A DNA stretch of 64,000 nt from Rhinopomastus cyanomelas (GCA_013400115.1 VXBP01002796.1:124001-188000); one strand, 5' to 3'. Positions 36,901-51,900 are shown, counted from the first letter of the stretch. Program-made: numbers and translations. The notes: generated from the sequence alone by a model not told the origin.

Positions 36901-39900
36901 TAGTCCTGATCTAGCAGGGGTGTTGGACAAGATGAGCTCCACAAGTGTCTTCCAAACCCTTTAATTCTGTGAATATTTTGTTTAAATTTCAATTAATTGC
37001 CCTCGAATCTCCTTGTTACCACTGACACTGACAGCTATTGTGAGAGAGCTTGGAGAAGAGGAGACTGAGGGGTGACCTCATTCATATTTATAAATATGTG
37101 AAGGGTGGGTGTCAGGAGGATGGACCCAGGCTCTGCTCAGTGTCATCTAGTGATAGGACAAGGGGCAATGGGTGTGAGCTGGAACACAGGAGGTTCCTCA
37201 TCAATATGAGAAGGAACTTCTTTATGGTGAGGGTGATGGAGCACTGGAAGGGGCTGCCCAGGGGAGTTGTGGAGTCTATTTTTCCGGAGAGGTTTAAAAC
37301 CCACATGGGCATGTTCCTGTGCAGCTTGGTCTAGGTGATCCTGCTCTGGCAGGGCTATTGGACTAGAAGATCTTTCAAGGTCCCTTCCAATTCCTAATGC
37401 TCTGCGATTCCCTGAGCGAGACATCACAACGACACGTATGGAGACTCGCTGGAGGAAACCAGCAAACTGTTGGAAACATTGATGGGAGAAGATTGAAAGT
37501 TCAAATTACAATTTCTGTCCGAACAAATTCATGTTGGTGAGATGCAAATCCTGCTCACAGTTTCAACACATGCTTACCAGATTTTCACGCAAGCAAGCGC
37601 TTCTTACGTTATTTTTGATCAAAAGTAAATACAAGCCAACGTGAATTGCAGTTACTAGCTTTCCAGAGTGACTATGAAGAGACTTTTTGCACTCTTCAGC
37701 TAGATTCGTGTACAAACTGAACTCATTTGTTCATTTCCAGGACGAGAACATTAATCTTATCTCAACCCAGCCGTGAACAGAGGCAAAATTTCTTGTAGCC
37801 AAGTGGGGAGAAGAGAAAGAGAATGGATGTTATTGTGCTGGCACACAGACAGATGCTGATAAATTCAACGCCGTTAAAGAGGAAATCTATAAGAAATGGT
37901 TCTTCCAGCTTTCTCAACAAACGACTAAGGAACCCCACTGCCACAGCAAGCATGCACTAGCACCGAGGTGTGGCTACGAATACTGTGCTGCACGTAGTCC
38001 TTACAGATGGAGGAATAATTAGCAACATCACTAATTTACCAGAATCACAACGCTGTGCATGCCTTCCTTCTTCAGCTGCTGGATGAACTCTGGCAGACCC
38101 GCAAAGTTCACTTTATCGTAGGTGAAGTCCAGGCGACGTTCCATGTAGTCGATATCGAAGTGTTGGACGTCCTAAAGGGTTGTAAAGTTACAAGAGTATC
38201 TCAGCCAGCTCTGGAGTCTACAGCACAGAAATCACAGAGCAGGAGGGATTGGAAGGGACCCTCTAGTCCAACCCCCCTGCCACAGCAGGATCACAGAATC
38301 ACAGACTGTTAGAGGCTGGAAGGGACCTTGAAAGATCATCTAAGTCCAACCCCCGCTGCTGGAGCAGGGTGAGCCTACAATAGTGTCTCAAGATGTCCTA
38401 CATGGGGCTCAAGCCCATGACCCCAGGAACTCAGAGTCCCATGCTCTACCAGCTGAGCCAGCCAGGTCACCTAGACCTTTGAGGTCCCTTCCAACCTCTA
38501 ACATTCTGTGATTCTGTGAAAACTGCTACCTGAGATTATGAACGTTCTTTTACTCTACAGTTTCCTTTGTGGGATGATCACTCTTCCTCTGTTAGAATTG
38601 CATTGGTCTCCCTTGGGAAGGCAGGGTTAGCACCCGCGGTGGAAGGTCGTACTTACATAGGGGATGTCATAGGCGCGCATGCGATCGACGGTTTTCTTTA
38701 AAACATCGAGGCTGCCGTAGCCCCATCGGGAAAGATGAAATCCCAGGGACCAGTAGGCTGGCATGTGTGGGCGTCCGATCGCCTACAGCGGGAACGAGGA
38801 ACAGAAACGCCAGGAGCGAGGTGAGAAGAAATTATTCTGAAACACCAGGAGAGGCTCTGAGCTCGGTAGGCTACAAGCATCAGGGCACAGGTGGCACACA
38901 ACCCTTCCCTTTCTCAGCAGGGCTCACCATGCCGTGTGCTTGCCTTCAAAAAACCCTTCTGGGGAGCCCTCAGTAACACCCACAGTGAGCATCCATTCTA
39001 AGAACACCACAATGGGGGGTTGGAACTGCATGATCCTGTGGTCCCTTCCAACCCTGATTGATTCTATAACTTCTTCCCAATGAGGGTGACCAGCAATGGA
39101 AGGGGCTGCCCGGAGGGTTTGTGGAGTCTCCTTCTCTGGAGATGTTTAAAACCTGCCTGGACTTGGTCTGGGTGACCCTGCTGTGGCAGGGGGATTGGAC
39201 TGGATGATCTTTCAAGGTCCTTTCCAATCCCTAATGATGCTGTGATTCTATGAATGTGGTGTACAACACCCAGGGCAACGTTGAATGAGGGTCTGGCTGA
39301 GGTCTCAGCCACCGCACAGCGGCACAGACCTTCACTTGCTGGTGCATGCCCATGGGAAAACGGTGTGGAGCCTCGTACAGCCTGACCTGTGCCAAGTGCA
39401 CCAACCCTTGGTCAACAGCAGGCAAACCTCTGATGCTACACAGCAGCATCAGCTCTGCTGTTTTCTCCTGCCACATCCAGATGAACTAACTCATCAAGAG
39501 CCTGATGTTCATTTGAGCTCTCTGAAGTTTTAATTATATTTACACACCACCCTGATGAAATTCAGTTAATTATGGCTGACTGCTCTTACTGCTGGCCCAC
39601 GGCACTTTGTTGCCAAGCTTTGACAAACAACTTCAAGGTCAAAGCTACCATTTGGTCCAGAAATTCTCAACTGAAACACAAGATAACGAGTTAAATATGA
39701 TTTTATAAATATTTGATTTCCACTGGCTCCATGTAACCCAGTTGGAAATTGCATAAGGAAACGCAATCGAGAGCATCTTGCTCTGCTTCCCCCAGTGAGA
39801 GCTGCTCTGGGACAAGCAGTGAGCAGTGTCTGTTCTAGAAATCATGGAATCATAGTATCATTAGGGATTGGAAGGGACCTCGAGAGATCATCCAGGCCAA

Positions 39901-42900
39901 TCCCCCTGCCACAGCAGGATCACCCAGACCAAGTCACACAGGAACACATCCAGGCAGGTCTTAAATGCCTCCAGTGAAAGAGACTAATAAGCTGAAACCT
40001 GGTGTTGCCTCCTTAGTGCTCACTGCTGTTTTCTGACGGACATCTCTTTCAACCCTTACTCCAGCTTTAAACAGTTGGAGCCTATAAAATTAACCTTTGT
40101 TTCATATCTCTAACATCCTTGCAGGCAATACATGAGAACCAAGCGGCTAGTGAGCACCTGTGACTTAATCAGTTGCAGCTACTGGCTTCCTCTGCGTCAA
40201 TACCTGCTCCTCCTTTATGTCCTCGTGGATCTCCATAGTCAGGTAATTTCATGATAAGAAGTTAAAAGGAATGAGACCTGCATATTGGCAAATGAACCCC
40301 ACCTAGCTTAATTAAATGAGGCACTGCTGGTGCTCTGTGCCGATCGCGTTGCTAAGCTCCCCGGGCATCGCAGCGCTCCCTGTGCACGTCCTCCTGCGGG
40401 GTTTCCTCCCAGAAGAGTTGGACTTGGAGAATAAACCTGAACTTGAAATGACTCTAAAATACATCACAGGTGCTAGTGCTGGTGGGATGTGTGAACTGCA
40501 CCAGACAGAAAAGCAGATGCAGCAGAGAAGTGGGGGAAGCAGAGGGTGTTTTGATGCCTCTCAGCCTGGGGAGCGCACAGAGAATATTTCTTCCAAATGG
40601 CTTGTGGACAGGGGAACCTCAAGCACTAAGTGGCTGCACAGTGTATATTCACTTGCCAGGATCCTGCTGTCTCACCTAAGAAGATGCAGGAGGAGGCCAG
40701 AACTGCTGCTGATGAAGTGGTTCTGGGTCACATCCAGGAGGGATGCTCTGGCTGAGCAGCACAGCTCCCCTGTACACTTGCTGCTCGTCCCATTCCACCA
40801 GACTCAGCTCACTCTCCTCCAAGCCTGTTTCATCTCCAACACAGCTGAAGGCTAAGCTCTTCAGAGGAAGTAAGAGCAAGCTATTGACAGCATGACCCCA
40901 ACACATCTGCAATTAGCCCTTGCCAGGGGAGGCCCCAGACAAAGTTGGCCTCTAGCTCGTAGAGAGAGGCTGGTGGGCAGAGACATGCCGTTGCCATCAC
41001 GGTGCAGTCTAATCTGATTACACATGTCATTACCTAGTTCCAGCTTGTGTGGACACACCTGATCTCCAAGACGGTCTTTGAAGCTCAGTTGGGGTTTCCC
41101 ATGGAGAGCTGAATGGGGTACAGAGGCTCAGGATGATCTCCTAGGCACCCTGTGAACTGGCACGGAGGTGTCCAGCAGAGCACCACAACTTTGGGGCAAG
41201 AAGCCTGCTTCTCTGTCAGAACCTCAGTCACCACATTAAGGATAAATCCAGCAGTCACCATATTAGGGATAAATCCATCTGCTTGTTTTATACCAACCCC
41301 ATCACTTTGTGCTTCTAAGGCAGAGGCACTCCTTGCCCTTGCTTTCTCTGCTGTAAACACAGAGTGACCTCTGCAAACAAGGTCACAAAGACAGAGCAAA
41401 GCAAAAGTACCCCCTAATGAAATGAAATGTTTTGTGTGCAGGCTTCTCCTCTTGGACAAGAGGAAGAGGGAAAACAAGCAGATAAATATCGATCCTGTGT
41501 CTGAACACAGAGCACAGTGTCCTGGCAGGATGGCATCTACCACCTGTCCTTGAGTGGGCTGGGAAATGGGAACTGCCATGGGGATGATTAGCCTGGGCAG
41601 GGGCAGCTGGAACCACTGGTCAGTCCTGCTGTGGATCTTGCAATATGACAGGTCACTCCTGGCCGGAGAGGACATTCAGCTTTGGACATCACCACTACAA
41701 GAGCTGGATGGGGATTTGCTTCAGCCCCCATATCCTTTTGATCACCCAGCTGGATGCTAGCGGGGCTGAAAGCAGAGCTGCTGCCACCGGACATGCCAGC
41801 CAGGGTCACACACAACCACAGAACATTAGGGACTGGCAGGGACCTCAAAAGATCATCTAGTCCAATCCCCCTGCCAGAGCAGGACCACCTAGACCAAGTC
41901 ACACAGGAACCTTCCCAAAAGGCACGTCCTCATAGCTGAGGTCTGCTGAACCTGACGTGAAGGTGCTGTCTTGCCCGCGGATGGTAGCACTGCCCCACGG
42001 CAAGGCAGCGCTTCGTGAGCTCATCCCTTGAGGGGTCTGGGATTACAGCTGAATCAACTGAAGAAAATGCACCTTGCAAGCAAGATATTAAGCTTTAAAG
42101 CAATTAGTTCCCCAGGTTCAGCAGGCTGGTGCATCTACAGTGAGCTTAATTGAAATCAGCAGAACATTTGAAGAGGAAGGATGAAAACAGGGCAGCTGGG
42201 AAAACAAATGTTCTTTTTTCTAATTATGCTGCGGACTCACACTAATGGATCCCCCTGAAGCTTCCTGATAAAGTAACTGACATATGGTACCTACTCACAG
42301 ATGGATCAGCAGAGGCAGGGATGTAACTCTGCAAACCTGAAAACTCATGTTGGGTTTGATGTATATTTAGAATGTAGTTAATTCAAGGAGGCTGCCTTCT
42401 GCATGCAAATGATCACAAAATGCAGTGGGCACAGAAAACTTGCTTGATAAAACCAACTTCCACAGAATGACGTATGGCAGGGGGGCTGAGGGAGGAAACC
42501 ATCAGAAAGGCAGAAACAGCAGACATATGGGCTGTCCAAACTGGGGGAAAAAGGGGGGGGGGGGGGGGGAGATGCAGCAGTGCAGAAGCAGAAAAAACAT
42601 AGGTTTTTAAAACTCCTGTTTTCTGTTCCACAACCCTCCTGCACTTGGTTCTTAAATAACTCCTGTTGTTGGTTGATATATTCGCTCTTGGTTCTCCCAG
42701 GTTTATGTAACGTGGCATTATGTAATGTTTTTTTCACTTCTTCAGATGCACCTGAAAGCTGACGAATGCAGAAGGTCCACTGGAAGCTTCTGCAGCCAGG
42801 ATACTCTTCACTGAAACCAGGTGCCCTCAACGGCTAAAACCTGTGCCCAGGGAGCAGGTGGTCTGTGTCCATTCCCCCTGTGCTGAGATGCTGGACAAGC

Positions 42901-45900
42901 AGCATCATAACTGTGAGCATCAAGGACATAAACTGCACTAAGTGTGGAGTCTTGCATCTGGGCAAGAACAAGCCCAGGTGCCAGTATAGGCTGGGGACTG
43001 AGCTGTTGGAGAGCAGTGTAGGAGAAAGGGACCTGGGGGTTCTGGTGGACAGCAGGATGACCATGAGCCAGCAGTGTGCTCTTGTGGCCAAGAGGGCCAA
43101 CAGCATCCTGGGGTGGATCAGAATAGGGGTGGGTAGAAGATCAAGAGAGGTTGTTCTTCCCCTCTACTCTGCACTGGTGAGACCACACCTGGAGTGTTGT
43201 GTCCAGTTGTGGGCCCCTCAGTTCAAAAGATGTGCAGCTGCTGGAGAGAGTCCAGTGTAGGGCAACAAGGATGATGAGGGAGCTGGATCTCTTTAGCTTG
43301 GAGAAGAGGAGACTGAGGGGTGACCTCATTAATGCCTATAAATATGTGAAAGGTGGGTGTCAGGAGGATGGAGCCAGGCTCTTCTCTATGTCATCTAGTG
43401 ATAGGACAAGGGGCAGTGGGTGTGAGCTGGAACATAGGAGGTTCCACATCAATACGAGAAGGAACTTCTTCACAGTGAGGGTGACAGAGCACTGGAAGGG
43501 GCTGCCCATGGGGGTTGTGGAGTCTCCTTCACTGCAAATGCTTAAGACCCACCTGGATGTGTTCCTGTGTGTCTTGGTCTAGGTGATCCTGCCGTGGCAG
43601 GGGGATTGGACTAGATGATCTTTTGAGGTCCCTTCCAATCCCTAACGACTCTATGATTACAAATGCTACAGAGGATCCTATTCCATCAACACTAGGACCA
43701 AAGCCTGGAGAGTTACGCCTTAAATATCACAGAAGCCACAGAGATACCTCTTCCTTTCCCATGCTTGCCAAGGAGCTGAGATCTCCAGCGATGCAGGTAC
43801 AGGGGCTCAACAAGAAACACTGATCATCTTGCACACTAGTAAGTCAAAACCTGCCTGGACGTGTTCCTGTGCAACTTGGTCTAGGTGATCCTGCTGTGGT
43901 GGGGGGATTGCACTAGATGATCTTTCGAGGTCCCCTCCAGTCCCTGATGTTCTGTGATTCCATGATATTCTTGAAGCTTATTTGCTTAAACTTAATTTCT
44001 TTAAGAGTGAGCTGCAAGAGGAAACTAAAAATCAAAATGGGCTACAGCTCTGAATTTAGACACAGGAGTCACTGCTCAGCAGACACTGGTCACATTGCTT
44101 TTCCACCACCTCTGCTTCCCCAGGACAAGCTCAGAGAATAGAGAGTGGAGGATTTCTTTGCCCTGGTGTGTGGCCCCTTTACTTGGGAGACACCCACCGG
44201 CTCACCTTTACCTTGTTTTCTTCTCTCCAGCTCCACTTCCAGAGAGGCAGGGGTGGGAAGCGAGCTGCCAGAACCCATCAGCTGGGGGTGAGAGCTCTCT
44301 CATTTTATTTTCAGCTGCTGGCCACCTGCTAAGCTGCAGAAATGCTGCCTTCAGACGCCAGCGAAAGACCTTGTAAAGAAATGGGGATGGCCCTGATCTC
44401 CATCATGCTGCCACAGAGACTCCCCTGAAGCAGGTGCTTTCAGCATCACCAGGGTCACAGCTGCTGCTGCCAGGGCAGTCACTTCACTTTTGCTGGCTTT
44501 TTGTTTTTCTGTTCGCTTGCCAAGGTGCAAGTTCAAAACCCAGTTTGCTGGCTGGTCTGTGGCACCAGGGTCAGAGGTGGCTGGTGGAGAGAGAGCTGGC
44601 AGAGGCAGCTGGAAGCCTCTGAGTGACAGGGCAGTTGCTGCTGCTCTGGGATGCAGAGAACTGGCAGCTTCTCACCTCTCTGGAAGGCACCACTTGAACC
44701 TCTGCTTGGCAAAGGAAGGTCTAAGAGAGCCCACTGGAGGCTTTAAAAAGCCAGGAAAGGCAAAATTTGTGCAGAATTTCAGTGCTCAGGCCCCTCAGTT
44801 GGGCAGCAAAGGGGACGCAGAGCTTGAGCACATCTCACTGTGATGTCTGACTGCTTGGCTCCAGGATGCCTGACCGCAGGCTGCGCAGCACTGCCGATCA
44901 CAGCTTAATCCTCAGGGACATTTGGCAACCATGAGAAATGTTACGTGCCACTTTCTCTGGGCAGCCCTCCCTGGGTAAGGACTGCACGCACAGTCCTGAA
45001 GCAGCTCCCCACACGTGTGCCCTCCACCCTTTGGAAAATCCTGGGTGGCTGAAAGCTAGTGGCCACACAATTTGGGACAGCGGGGAGCGCGGCTTCTTTA
45101 GCCCTGCGCTCTCCAACGCAAGGGCAGGGACTTCCATTAGTACAAAACAGGCAGATGCTCAAAATTCAACAAGCAGTCCTGCTGGCAAACAAAGGCTCGA
45201 AGCCTTTGAGGTCTGTCCAGCAGCCATGAAGTTCCCAAACATTCCCTAGTTTCTTTCCTCCGTCCACAGTGTCAGAACACAGTCACTGTCCTGTAGGGAG
45301 GACTGTAAAGCTATCATGGCCCAGAGCCAGCCTGGACACAGTTCCTTCTCATACCTGGATCTCTTCCACGCGCTCCCGTTCTCAGTGCTGAAGCGCTGCA
45401 GGAAGAGCTGGAGACGCGCACAGAACGTCCAGCCAGTCTGCCCCACCACAACAGCCTGTCTGCACACATCAAGCACAAGACAGGCTGCCCAGGGACGTCA
45501 AGCTGAGGCTTTGCAGGGACAGACCTGAACAGAGTTCTGGCTGCGCTGCCTGCTAGTACGACACTGGCCCGAGTGCCCGGCGAGGTTGTGCCCCGAGGGC
45601 TTTTCCACTAACCTCTGTGTATTGCTGCACCACGTTTTCGGGAGTCGGTCCAAGGAAAACATAGAAGTCGAGGATCCCTCCGATAGTGCGGAAAGTTAGA
45701 GATGGGTTTGGGCTCAGAGAAACATCTGAAAGGTTAAAAAACAGGATCTCAGTACAAAACAGCTCTGCATTATGCATGGGAATGGTTCAAACTGCACCAG
45801 AGAAGGTTCAGACTTGACATTAGAAAACATTCATTTACTGAGAGGCTGGTCAAACACTGCAACAGGGTTCCTAGAGAAGTGCTCGGTGTCCCAAGCCTGT

Positions 45901-48900
45901 CAGTGTCCAAGAGGCACTTGGACAATACCCTTAAATAATGTCCTTTAACTTCTGGTCAACCCTGAACTGGTCAACTAGTTGGACTAGGTGATTGCTACAG
46001 GTCCCTTCCAACTGTAATATTTCAGTCTGGTCGATGCTGCTCTATCCTATTTATCTTATTCTACCCTATTTAATCGTATCCTATCCTACCTAATCCTATT
46101 CTAACCTATTCTATCATACCCTATCCTATCTCCCTATCCTATCCCATCCCTCCCCTCTATCCCATCCCATCCCTCCCCTCTATCCCATCCCATCCCACCT
46201 CTCCATCCTATCCTATCCCATCATCCTATCCCATCCTATCTCTCCATCCTATCCCATCCAATCCATCCCATCCATCCCATACCTCCCCTCTATCCCATCC
46301 TATCTCTCCATCTTATCCCATCCCATCCTATCCCATCCCAGGTTTATGCATGCTGGACACTTCTGTGCATAAATGTATCCCCAGGTAAAGGTGGCTACAG
46401 GTTCAAGTCCCCACATGACACCATGTGGGTACAATTGGATCAGCAAACAGGATTAGTTTAATCTAATCCAGTCTATGTTACTCTATCTTATTTATCATAT
46501 CCTACCCTATCTAATCATACCCTACCCTACCCTACCCTACCCTAGGTTTATAGGGTCTGGACTCTTCTGTGCATAAACTATCTTCAGGTAAAGGTAGCTT
46601 TGGGTTCAAGTCACTATCTGACAGCTTGTGGGTACAACTGGATCAGCAAATAGGACCAATGCATAGTCCAGCAGTGGCCCAGTGGTTCTGTCACCCCCGC
46701 ATTCAGATTGTCACTGTGCACCAACAGATCACAGAACCCCACACAGAGCAGACTGCACTGACCCGTTTGCCTCAGTCTTCTGTGTAAAAGGGAACTACAA
46801 GCTTGTGTTTAGAGGTCCTCTGAGCTATTTTGATCCTCTCATTGGAAGTCATCTTCTGCCAGGGAAACTGATTTTATCAAGTGAGTGAATATTCCCCTTT
46901 TCTTGAATTATACCGCTGGATTAATGCAGTGGGGTGACCATGGCAACACACGAAACTACTCTACACAGACAGACTGCAGGACTGATCTAAATTGATTTGA
47001 TTGAGTTATGCCAATCCCAGAGGAAATGTCTTCCATGTTCTCCTCTCCCTCTATCACAGAATCACAGAACATTAGGGATTGGAAGGGACCTCGAAAGATC
47101 ATCGAGTCCAGTCCCCCCACCACAGCATCTATGTGGATCCACTCAAAAACCAAAACAACCCACAGCGTATTTTTTCACTAAAAACACCTTCTCTCGTTAA
47201 ACAGTCATTTAATGACATCCCTCTCAAAACTTTGCAGCTGTTCCCAGAGCCCCAGTTATGGAGCAGTCACTCGTGTTTGTGCCACAATGAAAAAGGAATC
47301 AGGTTCAATTTGGCATTTACTGATTTCCTATCTTTCTGGAAGTTCTTTGCACAGCAGATCCATTTCTCTGGTTACCTTGCGCATTGGAGTTCAGGAGGAG
47401 AACACCGTGGGCACTGGAGTCCGATTCCACGCACATGTAGAAAGGGTGGACTCCGTAGAGGTTGGCAAATGGCTGGAACACAAAGAGCAAAGCACGTCCG
47501 GTGTGACTCGGCTACTTCTCGTGGGTACACGTGCGAAGACAAGGAAATGACTTGTTTTGAAAGGTTGGGGATGTTTTCATCCCAACTGGCGTGAAGTCAA
47601 ACTGACAGAGTATTTTTTTGCTGCCTGATCACGAAGGTCTTTAGTCTGTCTGTTACCTTCCACACTCTGCCCAACCCTCCGCTGCGGCGTGGCTGAGAGC
47701 CGCTTTGCCGGCTGGAACAGACCCATCAAGCACTGACCCCGGTTTAGCCGAACTGCTAATGAGCCCTGCTGAAGTCCAGCTTGTTTGGATGAACAGAGGC
47801 CGATCCAAGCATGAAGTTCCATGCTTTCTGGGTCTTGGCACACAAAATCCTTCTCTGAAGCTGACAGAGAAGGCTTCTGGTGAAAAGTTTGAAACAACCC
47901 CTCAAAACGACTCGTGGGTTTGTCTTTTAATTGAAGATTATGACACCAGCAAATCTGGTGATGCTCTGTGTTCACATCACAGAATCACAGAACATCAGGG
48001 ATTGGAAGGGAGCTCGAAAGATCATCCACTCCAATCNAGAGAGGTGCCCCCTTGGCAAACTCATGCCTAGACAGCTCCTTTGGGCAATACAAGTTAGGAC
48101 AAAGTGCTGCACGAAGCGAATTACCGTTGGTGCCTGATCCCTGCTGAACATGCCGTAGGTAACAAAGTCCATGTTGTGTCTGAAGGACGTGTGCTCATGT
48201 TCACCAAACCCATAGACTGACTTGGATGGCACAGTAGTCGTGATCTGAAGATACTGGTTGGAGAAGAACAGATCAACCAGGGGACTGTCCCACCTGCGAC
48301 AAAAGCAGACGCTCATGATTCATTTGCTCACCCTTGGCACGCGTCAACTTGAACGCGCAGCCGGCTCGCCAAACTTCTGTATTTTGGAGAGTAACAGTAT
48401 TAAAATAACATTAAATTCTCACTGGCTAAACCTAAGCCACATCTCACGAAGGCTGCAGATGTCTCATCTACTTACACAATAAAACACATCAGTTTAAGCT
48501 TGAAAAGAACAACTAAAATAGCAGGAGACACTGTCTATAATCCTATTACCCAACTACGCGGTTGCTTGCGCTATTTCTATGACAACCAACGGGGCCGGCT
48601 AGAAATTGTTATTACGCGGTGGGGTTCGGAATCCTTCATGAGAACAACAGACATCTAGTTGTCACCAGTTTTCACCCTTTAATGTTTTGCTGGATCAGGA
48701 CCCAAACATGCTTGTCACCCCTGACTCTACCGCGGGCGCCCGGAGTAGGGGGAGCGCTTCTTCCAGCCTCCGCTGGAACGGATGCTTTTGTCGTGATGAC
48801 TCGCTTGCCTTTATTTCTGCTGAGCCACCAAGTGGACACGGGCTCACATTTTAATGAGGTGTTACATGCTTTTCCCCCTCTCTAGGGCTATAATGAGCTG

Positions 48901-51900
48901 GAAGCTGGGTGGGGAGAACACAGTCAAGCTGTGGAGAAGTGTTTCATTACCGGTGCTGTGCATGCCACGAGTGCCACGTTCGGAGAGCACCCTCTCGAGC
49001 CTCGTTCAACCACGTACTTGTTGCAGCTAATTAAAATAAATGAGCTGAAGCCATAGATCATGGAAGTGGCACAACTCTTCTTTTAAGGGTCTTTTGGAAA
49101 TGATTTTGATGAAATTAAATGGTTACTCAGATTGACCAGTAAATCAGACAAGTGAAAGATCAGCTGTCCCGGTGACAGCGGCACAAACCTTGTGAGGAGA
49201 GTGCTTCCTGGTGACCCTCAGTTACCACCAGCACCCCAGGTTGGGGATAAGTGTCCACTGCTGGGAGGACAACCCTGCTCCCACCACACTCATCTCCCAG
49301 AAGGAAGCAAGGGCAGCTACTCAGAGGGATGCCCAGAAGCAGAACAAAGGCACCCTCCTGCCTCTCCGTGCCAAAAGAAGCGGTGTGGTCTCTCTCTAAA
49401 GTGTCGTAGACAGGTCCTATGCCAAGCACATGTGCCAAGAGGTCTCTGTAACTTTCTAAAAGTCTTTTTGGCCCTTCTCACAAGCAGGAAAAGTATTTTG
49501 TATTTAAGTCTTGATTTAGTTGTTTGCCAGCAGCCACCCTCCCTCCCTTCCATCGGTCCCTTCTAACCCTGACTGACTCTATGACTTGGTCCAGGTGGTC
49601 CTGCTGTGGCAGGGGGATTGGACTAGATGATCTTTCAAGGTCCCTTCCAATCCCTAATGATTCTATGATCTCCTCCACCTACACCTGGTACCGAATGAGT
49701 TCATTTTCTTATAGGAAGGTTAATACATGCAAAATATCCCTGAGAAACAGATCCAGCCCTTGGCAAGCAGAGGCCTTTCTGCAAGGGGCTGCGCTGTAGG
49801 AACACGGATGGGCTCTGGAGCTGTATTCCTGTCCAAAGGAGGGCTGTCACGTAGCTCTGCTCTGTGCCAAGGCAGCCACGGTCACTGCTCTGAGCAGACC
49901 ATGGGGTGATGCAAAAAGCAAAGGACACTGGAGGGGAAATGCTTTGGGAAGAGCTAAAATATCTGTCCTAACTCATTGAGCACTCTCCATGATGTCTATT
50001 GAGAGGATATGAGGCTTTGTACATTCACAGTACCCACATCACAGCACTGACATCTCCCGTGGTGAGTGCAGTTAGTGTTGCCATGGCGTTCGAAGGGCTC
50101 CTTCCACTCAGCAAGTCCTCTCCCTGTCCAGGAGGGTCACTGGGACGGTGCAGACCACAGCCCTGGGAACAACCCCTCTGCCTCCCCACACCTTTAAATG
50201 ACATGGAGAAACAGTTTTACACCTCATGGATTCCCTCTAGCCACTGCCACACACTCAACTGGTGCATGGTGTGGCCACACCTGGGCCCCACTCTGCACAT
50301 CTTCATCCCCAGCTCCCCAGAGCCTGCCAGGCTAACAGCTCCTGTGCCACGGTGCCAGCCAGCGCTTCCCACCAGCCTTGCCTCTCATTAGAGCTCCACT
50401 TGCCAGCAGAGCCAACGCTAAATATAGCACTAACTATGACAAAAAGATGGCTAATGGCTCTCTCTTCTGTTCTGGGCACCATCAAGTCTCTGTCTTAGGG
50501 AAAGCACAGACAGGTTTTCCCCTGGCACCTCTCTCTGCTGCGACTCCCAAGCGGCTGCGCCTGTGCTCTGGACAACGCTGGTGCTGTGATGCCAAAGGAC
50601 AACTATTTCAATGAAAAAAAACCACAAAAAAAGAAAAAGTCTGTTTTTTCTTAAACACTTGCGGACAATCAAAGAAAATCTATTTCTCCCACCTTCCCTT
50701 CTGCTGGTTTAAATCAGACAGAAGGAACAAAATCAGGAGGGAGCACAAAATGACGCTGCGTGACCAGGAGTTTGCGTGGTTGTCCTCCACCAGTCCTCCA
50801 AAGGATAACAGTGCTCTGTGGGACAACAGAAGGGAGCTAAAGCATCTGGGAAAACACAGCTGAGCACACTGCCAAAAGTTCAAGCCCAGTCCACAGCCAG
50901 ACATGGCAAAGCCCACGAACGTGAGAACCCTGTTCTTTGTGCAGGAGCTAATAGCTGCCCTCAGGTTCACTGATTAAAGTCCTGACCCGTTCGTGCCTCT
51001 GTGGTGGGAACAACCTGCCTGTGGAAACACAAACTGGCCTCCCCACACCCCTGCCTGCCCAGACAGCCCGACAGATGCGAGTCAGCATTTCCTCCCAGAC
51101 ACCATGAGCCACGGTCACATAATCACAGAACATCAGGGATCGGAAGGGACCTCGAAAGATCATCCAGTCCAACCCCCTGCCAGAGCGGAATCAAGAGTAA
51201 ACGTCTGTATTTTTAAAGCTATCAGGAAAAAATAGTGAGAGTCAGGATTTAAAAGGTCTGTGAAAATTAATACTAGTGGCCAGCAAGTGAACCGGTCTCA
51301 GGGCCAGCGGTCAAGCCTCAGGCCACCGGGTCAAATTGCAATTGCAGAGGACCAGGGAAATGTGGGGGTAGGCAGACAGATAAAACACCCTGTTGGTGCT
51401 GAAGGTACATGAAAAAAACTTAAAACTTCCTTAAAACTAAGAAACTGCTTTGCTCCTGGGTTTTGAGCACCTATTTTGTGGTGGCTTCAAGACCACAATT
51501 AAAGATAAAGAAAACAAAGCAGTGAGGTCTCGATGAGATCTCAGATAAAATCTGCCAGACAATGGATAGTTTAGGGAAAATGGAAAAGGGTTTATTAACT
51601 CTATAACTGCACACAGGAAAGAAGAAAAGGTTGAGCAAGTCAGTGCAGACAGACTAGACACTGTGTCACAATTATAATACCCTGCAATTCTTTCTTTCTA
51701 AACACTGTGTCTGTGGAAAATCTTTTGTTTGCCCCTGCTGACTTTTTCCACCTGTTCGATCCATCGCCCAAAGAAAGAGAAGTATGTGAGACCGCGTGCC
51801 TGGTGTGCCTTCTGCAGTCCAGTGGTGCCCCAAGTCTTTTAGCTGATTAAGATCACGGCTGTTGTGGTGTAAACGCAGCCAGCAGCGAAGCTGGCTCAGA

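Noticed and set aside
38404..38470. Functional tRNA-Lys or tRNA-Gln gene.
   Set aside because: Acceptor and anticodon stems are mismatched and the block is fused to a CR1 tail, so a SINE head fits better.
41085..41675. 196-codon minus ORF as an additional exon or gene.
   Set aside because: It falls between exons 7 and 8, whose phases already join, and shows no known domain.
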